Source of the DNA: Microglena sp. YARC
Taxonomy: Eukaryota > Chlorophyta > Chlorophyceae > Chlamydomonadales > Chlamydomonadaceae
Assembly: GCA_022414725.1 (NCBI GenBank)
Contig: CM039462.1
Coordinates: 131,093,774 to 131,157,773, forward strand
Direction of reading: 5' to 3'
Length of the DNA stretch: 64,000 nucleotides
Shown piece by piece: positions 1 through 13,000 of the stretch. Numbering within the stretch: position 1 is the first letter of the stretch; each line of letters begins with the position of its first letter. A program made the translations under genes and the position numbers. The notes beneath the pieces were generated by a model. That model was not told the DNA's origin and did no database searches. It saw only the letters and a list, made by a program, of their open reading frames with translations.

Positions 1-764
1 TAGCGGTAGGGCACATCAACTCATGGGCATAGGCGGTAGGTGCACATCAACTCATGGGCATAGGCGGTAGGTGCACATCAACTCATGGGCATAGGTGGTA
101 GGTGCACATCAACTCATGGCATAGGCGGTAGGTGCACATCACTCATGGGCATAGGCGGTAGGTGACATCAACTCATGGGCATAGGCGGGTGCACATCAAC
201 TCCATGGGCATAGGGCACATCAACTCATGGGCATAGGCGGTAACGGGCTTAGGTGCACATCAACTCATGGGCATAGCGGTAGGTGCACATCAACTCATGG
301 GCATAGGCGGTAGGTGCACATCAACTCATGGGCATAGGCGGTAGGTGCACATACTCATGGGCATAGGCGGTAGGTGCACATCAACTCATGGGCATAGGCG
401 GGTAGGTGCACATCAACTCATGGGCATAGGCGGTAGGTGCACATCAACTCATGGGGCATAGGCGGTAGGTGCACATCAAATGGGCATAGCGGGGTAGGTG
501 CAACATCAAATCATGGGCATAGGCGGTAGGTGCACATCAACTCATGGGCATAGGCTAGGCGCACATCAACTCATGGGCATAGGCGGTAGGTGCACATCAA
601 CTCATGGGGCATAGGCGGTAGGTGCAAGGTGCACATCAACTCATGGGCATAGGCGGTAGGTGCACATCAACTCATGGGCATAGGCGGTAGGGAGTGCACA
701 TCAACTCATGGGCATAGGCGGTAGGTGCACATCAACTCATGGCATCGGTAGTGCACATCAACCT
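1..764. repeat. 31-bp minisatellite, about 24 copies
   Basis: Head-to-tail copies of a 31-bp unit whose core reads GGTGCACATCAACTCATGGG followed by CATAGGCGGTA. There are no unique spacers. Many copies differ by single-base insertions or deletions, often in G runs. The array runs off the left edge. No coding potential is seen. Confidence 0.95.
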
Positions 765-1260
765 GTGTGTCTGTGGTATGTTGGACCTTTAGTCAGATGT
801 GGTTACCCCTGAAATGCAACGACTACAAGAACAACAACAAACAACAAAGAACAAGAACAGCAACAACAAAGAACAAGAACAGCAACAGCAGACAACAAAC
901 ACAGGCTTTGTAAGGTGTGAGGTGATACTTCAAAGTCCATGAACGGTTTGGTGTAGTAAACGAATAGTACACGTACCAGACACACCCCTGCCTTACATCA
1001 TGTTTTCCACCCAGACGATATTGGTTACACTTAGGTGGAGTCTGAGGGCAATATGCATGGGTAAACGAAAGGGGGGTAAGTCTGGTACTTAGGGTTGTTT
1101 GCTGTTGTTTGTTAGGGGTTGGTTTGGGTAGTATTCGTTTTCTACAACATAAATCCTAAGGGATGGGCAAACAATATCGAAAGAAACCCAGACTATATTG
1201 GTAACATGTACACTCAATACAATACCTGAATGCAGATGTTAAGCGTCTCTTTCGTATCCA
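765..1260. other. non-repetitive stretch, no gene recognised
   Basis: About 500 bases between two tandem arrays, with a short AACAAC-rich piece at 826-900. I see no convincing exon, RNA gene or known element. Confidence 0.5.
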
Positions 1261-1401
1261 TACCCCCCCCCCCCCCCCCCTGACACACCACACACACACA
1301 CACACACACACACACACCACACACACACACACCACACACACACACACACAGGCACACACACAGCACACACAGGCACACACACACACACACACACTACACA
1401 C

Positions 1402-1451
<50 letters not shown>

Positions 1452-1511
1452 GCACACACACACACACACACAGGCACACACACAGGCACACACAGGCACA
1501 CACAGGCACAC

Positions 1512-1570
<59 letters not shown>

Positions 1571-1572
1571 CA

Positions 1573-1608
<36 letters not shown>
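1261..1608. repeat. (CA)n microsatellite
   Basis: A run of C at 1261-1280 is followed by about 330 bases of CA dinucleotides with occasional GGCACA, CCACAC and CTACAC interruptions. The cysteine/valine-rich open frames on the minus strand are by-products of this composition. Confidence 0.95.
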
Positions 1609-1609
<1 letters not shown>

Positions 1610-1866
1610 GGCGATACTTGTTACATGTATGCTCATATAGTCATATACCTGTATGCAGCTGTTACGTCAGCCCCCCCCCCACCCCCCCCACCCCCCCACA
1701 CACCCCACACACACCCCCACACACAGGCGATACTTGTTACATGTATGCTCATATAGTCATATACCTGTATGCAGCTGTTACGTCAGCCCCCCACCCCACC
1801 CCCACACACAGGCGATACTTGTTACATGTATGCTCATATAGTCATATACCTGTTTGCAGCTGTTAA
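1609..1866. repeat. three tandem copies of a sequence-plus-C-run unit
   Basis: A segment of about 65 bases (GGCGATACTTGTTACATG and following) occurs three times, starting near 1609, 1726 and 1811. The copies are separated by C/A-rich runs of different length, so the period is uneven (about 116 and 85 bases). Confidence 0.9.
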
Positions 1867-1869
1867 GTC

Positions 1870-2160
1870 TCTTAAGTAAGCCTCTTTCCAATCCTAATTA
1901 TCATCCGAATATTTTTAGGAGTGGGAACGCCATTCAAACTGAATCCTCGGTGTCGCTGGTTAGTGTAGGGAGACCCTCCTCCTGGGGTGTAAATCCTTTC
2001 AGAACTATTTTTTTTGACCAATTTGACGTTTGTGCGCTTCAAGCTCTGACCAATTTGACAAAATGTAGTAACCTGGTGGCCACGCCTTTTGGACAGAATC
2101 CTCCAAGCCACTCGGTGTCGCTGGTGAGTGTTGGGAGACCCTCGTCTGGGTGAAATACCT
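1870..2160. repeat. duplicated fragment around a piece of a hAT-like MITE
   Basis: A block with TCGGTGTCGCTGG and GGGAGACCCTC occurs at about 1945-1985 and again at 2112-2150. Between them, at about 2010-2085, lies a decayed 3' fragment (TGACCAATTTGACGTTTGTG, then TGTAGTAACCTGG) of the MITE family seen intact at 54729-54933. No exon is supported here. Confidence 0.65.
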
Positions 2161-2230
2161 TTTCACAACCAGTCACAACTAAAAAAAAAGCGTACTTACT
2201 ATCTATGTTCCCTTGGTTGTTCAACTGCAG

Positions 2231-2359
2231 GCGAAGTACGATGCTGTACACAGCTTCCCCATTGTCCTGCCACTGGATTTGGTCACCCCCGTTGTACTGC
2301 TCCAAAAGCTTGCCTGTCTGAAGAACGGGACCAAGGACACCAGGAAGATATTAGAGCAG
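2231..2359 (+). CDS. Gene A exon 1 (as seen)
   Basis: The acceptor is TTCAACTGCAG before 2231 and the donor is CAG|GTGGGT after 2359. The exon is 43 codons, phase 0 at both ends: starts [10 protein letters not shown], middle [16 protein letters not shown], ends DTRKILEQ. Amino-acid use is ordinary and amphipathic, unlike the surrounding repeat. The true first exon must lie upstream or outside the window. Confidence 0.65.
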
Positions 2360-3983
2360 GTGGGTAGAATTGTTTTTTCCAACGACGCCTCGCTATTCCG
2401 TCGCCATTCCGTCGCTGCATGGCGACACATAGGTCTGGCTTAAGTAGTCAGAAAGGCCCCCTGGCTCCGTGCATCATGTACGCGGGGTTCGGGGGGCAGC
2501 GCGTTGCACTGGGGTCGCATCGAGTCGCTCAATTAGTGCACACAAAAAAACATTTGGTAGGTAGATTGTTGTTTTTTACAACATTTCTTTTTACAAAACA
2601 ATGGATAGGTAGACTGTTGTTGTAAACATTATATTGTTGTTTTTAAAATTAGATTGTTGTTTTTAAAAATTGGTTGTAGTTTTAAACATTAGATTTTTTT
2701 TGATGTTGTTTAAAGAAAAATATTGTTGTTTAAACAAATAAATTGTTGTTTTAACATAAGATTGTTGTTTTAGACATTAGATTGTTGTTTTAATCATTAT
2801 ATTTTTGTTTGAAACATTGAATTGTTGTTTTAAAAATTAGATTTTTTTTCAAGGATTTTGTCGTTGTGATCAGCGGAGTCACTCCCACAGAAGGAAGGAT
2901 AACGTACAAAAGGTAGGGAGTGTCTGTTTGCACTGGAGCAACTGAATGGGTGAATGCGTGTGTGCATGTGTGTGTGGATATATGGCTGTGTGTGTATGGA
3001 TAGGTGTGTTTGTATGTATGTATGGATATGTGTGTGTTTGTGTGTGGATGGATGGACTGAATCGATGGATATCTGTGTCTGAGTATGGATGGATGGATGG
3101 ATGGATGGATGGATGGATGGATGGATGGATGGATGGAAATGTGTGTGTGTTTGTGTGTGGATGGATGTATGGATATGTGTTTATACATGTTTCTGTTTAT
3201 GTGTGTATGAATATATGGATGTGTGTATGGATGGATATGTTTGTGTTTGCTGCACTGTGGCAACTGAATGGGTGGATGTGTTCATGGATGAATATATGTG
3301 TGTTTGTGAATATATGGATGTGTGTGTACGGATGGAAATGTGTGGATGGATGGATGGATGGATGGATGGATGGATGGATGCATGCATGCATGGATGGATG
3401 AATTGATGGGTGGACGCATGGATGGTTGGTTGGTTGGTTGGTTGGATGCATGGATGAAGTCCTGGGGTAGCCAAGTAGAGTGAAGGGTAAGTAGTGTCTG
3501 CTTCGCCCTCGCATGTTTGATTCATTATTTAATTAATTATTTGATTAATTATTTAATTCATTCATGATGTTTGCAGGCTCCCACAATGGAGCAGTGCGAC
3601 CACCATTAATTTAATTATGTATTCAGATATTTATTTATTTATGCATGTATTTATGTATGTATTTATCGCAGGCTATTACCTTGGAGCAGTGCAGTCACTA
3701 TTTTAATTTATTTATGATACTATTTATTTATGTATCGCAGGCTCTGACCATGAATCAGTGCCATCAGCTTGTAATTAATTATTTATGTATTTATGTATTT
3801 ATGTATCGCAGGCTCTGACCATGAATCAGTGCCATCAGCTTGTAATTAATTATTTATGTATTTATGTATCGCAGGCTCTGACCATGAATCAGTGCCATGA
3901 GCTTGCATTTTACTATTTATGTTATTCATTATTTTTTTATGTACGTATTGCAGGCTCTGACCATGAATCAGTGCCATCACCAT

Positions 3984-4030
<47 letters not shown>

Positions 4031-7000
4031 TGTATTTATTTATTGCAGGCTCTGACCATGAAGCTATGCAATCACCATGTATTAAATTATGTATTGAATT
4101 ATTTAATTATTTATTTATGCCTCGCAGGCCCTGACCATGAAGCAGTGTCATCAGCTTGTTGCTTCCTTGGAAGGTCTATCTGCAGAGAAGGCAGCTTCCA
4201 AAGCACGGTATGTCCACTTGGAGGTGTAAGGGCAATGTCATCTCACGGCATGTCATGTCCTATCGTGTGATGTCATGTTATGTCCTGTGATATCATCTCA
4301 TATTGTGTCATGTCATGTCATGTCATGTTGTGTCATGTCATATCGTGTCATGTCATATCGTGTCATGTCATATTGTGTCATGTCATATTGTGTCATGTCG
4401 TATTGTGTCATATCATGTCATATCGTGTCATGTCATGTCATATTGTGTCATGTCATGTCATGTCATATTGTGTCACGTCATATCATCTCCTATCGTGTGA
4501 TGTCATGTCATGTCATCTCATGTCCTATCATGTCATGTCAGATCGTGTCATGTCATGCCATGCCATGCCATATTGTGTAATTTCATGCCACGTGCCCATG
4601 TCATGTCATGTCATCTCATGTCCTAATGTGTGATGTCATGTAATATCGTCTCCTATCGTGTGATGTCATGTCATCTTGTGTCATGTCATATCGTGTCATG
4701 TCATGTCATGCCATGCCATATCGTGTAATTTCGATCGTCATACGGATGGGGGCCCTGAGTCCGTGCTACAGTGAACTTGTAATTCTACAATAATATGCAT
4801 ATTGTGATTTTACAGTCCAGGGGTAGCTAAAGGGGTAGGGACCGGCATATCATATAATGCTGACCAAAGGCGAGTATGAACGCATATGATATCATTCAAA
4901 TTGCATCATATGCAATTTACATAAATGGTAACTTCAGCCTAGTCAGACTTCTGGCATCATATTATTCATATGATACCATATGATGGCATGATATCATATG
5001 ATATCATATTGCCGTTCCCTATAAATGGGCCAAAGGGGCTTGCCCAACCTGGGACAACCAAGCTCAACTATAAATGAATAGGACGCCTTGTTACAAGGCA
5101 TGATGTTGAGTAGGGCCAGCCTGTTTCCTTGCACTGGGGCCAGCCACCCCAATCTGCTAGCATGACTAAATAAATAGTACGTTTTATTACGAGGCTTGAG
5201 GTTGAGGAGGGCCAGTCTGTTTGCTTGCACTGGGGCCAGCCACCCCAATCTGCTAGCATGACTAAATAAATAGTACGTTTTATTACGAGGCTTGAGGTTG
5301 AGCAGGGCCAGTCTGTTTGCTTGCACTGGGGCCAGCCACCCCAATCTGCTAGCATTAATATATAAATATTACGCCTTGTTATGAGGCGTGAGGTTGAGGG
5401 GGGCCAGCCTGTTTGCTTGCACTGGGGCCAACCGCCCAAATCTGCTAGCATTAATCAATCAATAGTACGCCTTATTATGAGGCGTGAGTTTGAGGGGGGC
5501 CAGCTTGTTTGCTTGCACTGGGGCCAACCACTATTGTAATTTAAGAGCGACATGCTGCAGGGTTTTCCCCTGCTATATATAGCTGTCGCTACTTCTGACC
5601 CAATTTTAGCCCAAATTGCGGTCATGAAGAACCCCCCAAAACTCCCTGACCTGCTAAACACTTTCTTTTTCTTTTTCTTGGTATTGATTCAGGGAAGAAG
5701 AGGCTGGTTGCAGCAAGAAGCCTAGCGCCCCGGGTGGTAGCACGTCTGGCGCACCTACAACGCCAGCTGTTGCAAGTGCTGCTCAGCCGGATTCTGGTGC
5801 TGATAACGAAAGAGGTGAGGTGTTGGTATTGATTCCCCCCTTAGCACCCGCAAAGTCTGTTAGTGAACAGGAGGGCAATTGCAGCAAGAGGCCTAGCACC
5901 CCAGGTGGTAGAATGTCTGGCACACCTACAATGCCAGCTGTTGCAAGTGCTGCTCAGCCGGATTCTGGTGCTGATGACGAGAGGGGTGAGGTGTTGGTAT
6001 TGATGCCCCCTTAGCACACGCAAAGTCTATTAGTGAACAGGAGGGTAGTAGCAGCAAGAAGCCTAGCGCCCCAGGTGGTAGCACGTCTGGCGCACCTACA
6101 ACGCCAGCTGTTGCAAGTGCTGCTCAGCCGGATTCTGGTGCTGATGACGAAAGAGGTGGGGTGTTGGTATTGATGCCCCCCTTAGCACCCGCAAAGTCTG
6201 TTAGTGAACAGGAGGGAAATTGCAACAAGAGGCCTAGGGCCCCAGGTGGCAGAATGTCTGGCACACCTACAATGCCAGCTGTTGCAAGTGCTGCTCAGCC
6301 GGATTCTGGTGCTGATGACGAGAGAGGTGAGGTGTTGGTATTGATTCCCCCCTTAGCACCCGCAAAGTCTGTTAGTGAACAGGAGGGCAATTGCAGCAAG
6401 AGGCCTAGCACCCCAGGTGGTAGAATGTCTGGCACACCTACAATGCCAGCTGTTGCAAGCACTGCTCAGCCGGATTCTGGTGCTGATGACGAGAGGGGTG
6501 AGGTGTTGGTATTGATTCCCCCTAAGCACACGCAAAGTCTGTTAGTGAACAGGAGGGTAGCAGCAGCAAGAGGCCTAGGGCCCCAGGTGGTAGAATGTCT
6601 GGCACACCTACAATGCCAGCTGTTGCAAGTGCTGCTCAGCCGGATTCTGGTGCTGATGACGAGAGAGGTGGGGTGTTGGTATTGATGCCCCCTAAGCACC
6701 CGCAAAGTCTGTTAGTGAACAGGAGGGAAATTGCAACAAGAGGCCTAGGGCCCCAGGTGGCAGAATGTCTGGCGCACCTACAACGCCAGCTGTTGCAAGT
6801 GCTGCTCAGCCGGATTCTGGTGCTGATGACGAGAGAGGTGGGGTGTTGGTATTGATGCCCCCTAAGCACCCGCAAAGTCTGTTAGGGAAAAGGAGGGTGG
6901 TTGCAGCAAGACATCTAGCGCCCCAGGTGGTAGCACTTCTGGCGCAGCTATAACGCCAGCTGTTGCAAGTGCTGCTCAGCCGTGTTCTGATGCTGCTGAC

Positions 7001-10000
7001 GTGAGAGGTGGGGTGTTGGTATTGACATGCACCCCCCTGTACAACCCACAAGGTATAGTAGCAAAATAATGAGGCATGGCAAAACGCCCAGGTAAGTACC
7101 CCAGGTTAACTAAAAATAAAATGGGAGGAAACATAAATGTTCAAGCATGTTTTTCCTGGTAAATTGATTTGTGCTGCCGAAGGTGGCAAGCAGCCAAACT
7201 GCTGGCTGAAACTGTGTAACCAAGTTCAAGTTCAAGTACCCCAGGTTACTAGTGCCCCAGCTATTGCAAGCATTGCTCTGCCGGATTCTGATGCTCATGA
7301 GAGAGGTGAGGTGTTAGTATTGACATGCACCCATCACACTCATCACACCCATCGCACCCACCCTCCCATCGCAACCCATCATACCCATCGCACCCACCCA
7401 CCCATTGCACCCAGCACACCCAGCACACCCGTCACCCACCCACCCAGCACACCCAGCACACCCATTGCACCCAGCACACCCACTACACCCATCGCACCCA
7501 TCATACACCCATCGCACCCACCCATCACACACTTCATATACCCATCACACCCATCACACCCATCATACACCCATCACACCCATCATATACCCATCACACC
7601 CATCGCACCCATCATACACCCATCATACACCCATCATACACCCGTCATACACCCATCATATACCCATCACACCCATCATATACCCATCACACCCATCATA
7701 TACCCATCACACCCATCACACCCATCATACACCCATCATACACCCGTCATACACCCATCACACCCATCACACCCATCATATACCCATCACACCCATCACA
7801 CCCATCATATACCCATCACACCCATCACACCCATCCCACCACCCCAACCATCACACTCATTGCACTCACCCCACCCAGGCATGAGCAAGGAGGAGCATCA
7901 GAAGGAGGAGGAGGCTCTTCTGAGTGAAGAGAAGCTCCTAGTGAAGACAGAAGCCATTCCCTAAATCAAAACAAACATCCACCTACCCACCATCGCACAC
8001 ACCACACCCCTTCCACCCATTCCACCCATCCCACCCACCCACCCACCCATTCCACCCTTCCACCCATTCCACCCATCCCACCCACCCACCCACCGATTCC
8101 ACCCATTCCACCCATTCCACCCATCCCACCCACCCACCCACCCATTCCACCCCTTCCACCCATTCCACCCATCCCACCCATTCCACCCCTTCCACCCATT
8201 CCACCCATCCCACCCACCCACCCACCCCATTCCACCCCCACCCATTCCACCCATTCCACCCATCCCACCCACCCACCCACCCATTCCACCCCTTCCACCC
8301 ATTCCACACATCCCACCCACCCACCCATTCCACCCCCTTCCACCCATCCACCCCACCACCCACCCCTCACCCACCCATCCACCCCCATTCCAACCCACCC
8401 ATTCCACCCCTTCCACCCATTCCACCCATCCCACCCACCCACCCACCCACCCATTCCACCCCTTCCACCCATTCCACCCATCCCACCCACCCACCCACCC
8501 ATTCCACCCCTTCCACCCATTCCACCCATCCCACCCACCCACCCACCCATTCCACCCCTTCCACCCATTCCACCCATCCCACCCACCTTCCACCCTTCCA
8601 CCCATTCCACCCATCCCACCCCACCCACCCACCCATTCCACCCTTCCACCCATTCCACCCATCCCACCCACCCACCCACCCATTCCACCCCTTCCACCCA
8701 TTCCACCCATCCCACCCACCCACCCACCCACCCCCTTCACCCTTCCACCCATTCCACCCATTCCACCCCTTCCACCCATTCCACCATCCCACCCACCCAC
8801 CCACCCATTCCACCCCTTCCACCCCATTCCACCCATCCACCACCCCCACCCACCCATTCCACCCCTTCCACCCATTCCACACCCATCCCACCCACCCACC
8901 CACCCATTCCACCCCTTCCACCCATTCCACCCATCCCACCCACCCACCCACCCATTCCACCCCTTCCACCATTCCACCCATCCCACCCACCACCCACCCA
9001 TTCCACCCCTTCCACCCCATTCCACCCATCCCCCTTCCACCCACCCACCCACCCATTCCACCCCTTCCACCCCTCCACCCATCTCCACCCATCCCACCCA
9101 CCCCCCCACCCACCCACCCATTCCACCCATTCCACCCATTCCACCCATCCCACCCCCACCCACCCACCCACCCATTCCACCCCTTCCACCCACCCATTCC
9201 CACCCATCCACACCCATTCCACCCCTTCCACCCATTCCACCCATCCCACCCACCCACCCACCACCCCCATTCCACCCATCCCACCCATTCCACCCATTCC
9301 CACCCACCCACCCACCCACCACCCCTTCCACCCCATTCCCCCATCCCACCACCCACCCACCCCCACCCCCCACCCATTCCACCCATCCCACCCCCACCCA
9401 TTCCACCTTCACCCATTCCACCCATCCCACCCACCCACCCACCCACCACCATTCCACCCATCCACCCATCCCACCCCCACCCATTCCCACCCACCCATTC
9501 CCACCCATTCCACCATCCACACCCCCACCCCACCCACCCACCACCATTCCACCCATCCCACCCATTCCACCCACCCACCCACCCATCCACCACTTCCACC
9601 CATTCCACCCATCCCCCACCCACACCCACCCCTTCCACCCATTCCACCATCCCACCCACCCACCATTCCACCCATCCCACCATCCACCCCATCCCACCCA
9701 CCCACCACCCAATTCCACCCATTCCACCACCCACCCACCCACCCATCCACCCATACCCACCCACCCACCCACCACCATTCCACCCATCCACCACCAACCC
9801 ACCCACCCACCACCACCCATTCCACCCATTCCCATCCCACCCACCCACCCACCCACCATTCCACCCATCCCACCCACCCATCCCACCCACCACCCATTCC
9901 ACCCATCCCACCCACCCCACCCACCCCCCACCCACCCATTCCACCCATCCACCCACCCACCCCCACCCACCACACCCATTCCACCCATTCCAACCCATTC

Positions 10001-13000
10001 CCACCCACCCACCCCCACCCACCCACGCCATTCCACCCACTCCACCATTCCACCCACCCACCCACCCACCACCCACCCATCCACCCATCCCACCCACCCA
10101 CCCACCCACCCACCCACCACACCCACCCACCATTCCACCCATCCCACCCACCCACCACCCCCCCACCACCCACCCACCCACCCACCATTCACCCATCCCA
10201 CCCACCCACCCACCCCCACCCACCACCACACCACCACCCACCCATTCCACCCATCCCACCCCCACCCACCCACCCACCCACCCATTCCACCCATCCCACC
10301 CACCCCACCCCCACCCACCCACCCACCCACCCATTCCACCCATCCCCCACCCACCCACCCACCCACCCACCCCACCCACCATTCCACCCATCCCACCCAC
10401 CCACCCACCCACCCACCCATTCCACCCATCCCACCACCCACCCACCCACCACCCACCCATTCCACCCATCCCACCCACCCACCCACCCCCACCCATTCCA
10501 CCCATTCCACCCACCCACCATCCCACCACCCACCCACCCATTCCACCCATCCCACCACCACCCACCCCACCCACCCACCATTCCACCCATCCCACCACCA
10601 CCCACCCACCCACCCACCCCACCCACCCACCCACCCATCCCACCCACCCACCCACCACCCACCCATTCCACCCATCCCACCCACACCATTCCACCCACCA
10701 CCACCCACCCACCCACCCACCACCCATTCCACCCATCCCACCACACCACCCACCCACCCACCCCCACCCACCCACCCCACCACCCATTCCACCCATCCCA
10801 CCCACCCACCCACCCACCCACCCATTCCACCCATCCCACCCACCCACCACCCACCCACCCACCCATTCCACCCATCCCCCACCCACCCCCACCCACCCAC
10901 CCACCCATTCCACCCATCCCACCCCCACCCACCCACCACCCATCCCATTCCCACCCACCCACCCATTCCACCCATTCCACCCATCCCACCCACCCACCCA
11001 CCCACCCACCCATTCCACCCATCCCACCCACCCACCCACCCACCCACCCATTCCACCCATCCCACCCACCCACCCACCCCACCCACCCACCCACCCACCC
11101 CCCCACCCACCACCCACGCCACCCATTCCACCCATTCCCACCCACCCACCCACCCACCCACCCACCCATTCCACCCACCACCCACCCACCCACCCACCCA
11201 CCCACCCCCCACCCCATTCCACCCCCCACCCACCCACCCACCCACCCACCCACCCACCCATTCCACCCATCCCACCCACCCACCCACCACCCACCACACC
11301 CACCCATCCACCCACCCACCCACCCCCACCCATCCACCCACCCATCCCACCCACCACCCACCCACCATCCACCACCCACCCACCCACCCACCGCACCCAT
11401 CCACCCATCCCACCCCCCACCCACCCACCCACCCATTCCACCCACCCACCCACCCACCCCACCCATCCCACCCACCACCCACCCACCCACCCACCCACCC
11501 ATTCCACCCATCCCACCCACCCACCCACCCACCACCCATCCCACCCACCACCCACCCATTCCACCCATCCCACCCACCCACCCACCCACCCATTCCACCC
11601 ACCCACCCACCCACCCACCCACCCACCCACCCACCCATTCCACCCATCCACCCACCCACCCACCCACCCATTCCACCATCCCACCCACCCACCCACCCAC
11701 CCACCCATTCCACCCATCCCACCCACCCACCCACCCACACCCACCCACCCCACCCACCACCCACCCACCCACCCATTCCACCCATCCCACCCACCCACCC
11801 ACCCACCCACCCATTCCACCCATCCCATCCCACCCACCCACACCCACCCATTCCACCCATCCCACCCACCCACCCACCCACCCACCCATTCCACCCATTC
11901 CCACCCACCCACCCACCCACCCACCCACCCATCCCACCCACCCACCCCCACACCCACCATTCCCACCCACACCCACCCACCCACCCACCCACCCCATTTC
12001 ACCCATCCCACCCACCCACCCACCCATCCACCCACCCACCCACCCACCCATTCCACCCATCCCACCCACCCACCCACCCACCCACCCACCACCCACCCAC
12101 TCCCTCCCACCCACCACCCACCCTACCCACACCCACCACACCCATCCCACCAACCCACCCACCCACCACACCTACCACACCCACCACACCCATCCCACTC
12201 ACCCACCCACCCACCACACCTACCACACCCACCACACCCATCCACACACCACCCACCACACCCCACACCACCACCATCCCACCCCAGGCGTGAGCAAGGA
12301 GGAGCATCAAAAGGAGGAGGAGGCTCTTCTGAGTGAAGAGAAGCGCGGTGCGGAAGAGAACCACAATGAGGAGAACCGCGCCCAACAGCATGATCCACAT
12401 TTAGGTAGGGGAAAGGCTAAGTTAGTTTTAAAAAGTAGTGAAAGCGCCTGGTGGGGCGTGGTATTATGGGAGCCCTGTCTTTGGGCGGTAGAGAACGGGC
12501 TGCTACTTTACCTGGACAGTGCTACCATGGCGGTTGACAGCGAACTCCAAGGCGCACCCGTAGGGATTTGAACCCCGCACCTTCTGATTTCAAAGAGCTC
12601 TTCCATTGAGCCAATCGTTGAAACGGGATAACGGGCTCAAGTCAGTTAATATGATTAGGGACTGAACATCATATGATGTCCACCGATGGTGAGTATGATA
12701 TCAAATGATATCATACAAATTGCTGCATATGATATTGTATATAAATGGTAATTTCAGCCTAGTGAGACTGATATGATGAAATGACATCATATGATATTAT
12801 ATTGCCGTTCCCTACATATGAATTCACATAATATTATACATATTATTATATTAGTGAATCCCTACATATTAGTGAATGAACAATGTAAGTTAATATTGGA
12901 TGGACGTGCTATCTCTCTCTAGCATTTTGAATTTATTTGATAAACTAATATTATTGTGACACCATATAAACATTAGTTAATAATAGTGTTTCAAACAATA

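Noticed and set aside
1..764. CRISPR-like regular repeats
   Set aside because: Units are directly adjacent with no unique spacers, and the window is eukaryotic.
7961..12171. Minus-strand Gly/Trp/Val-rich frames of 660-1343 codons
   Set aside because: All minus frames of the CCCACC satellite lack stops; no domain and no splice fit, and they lie antisense to gene A.
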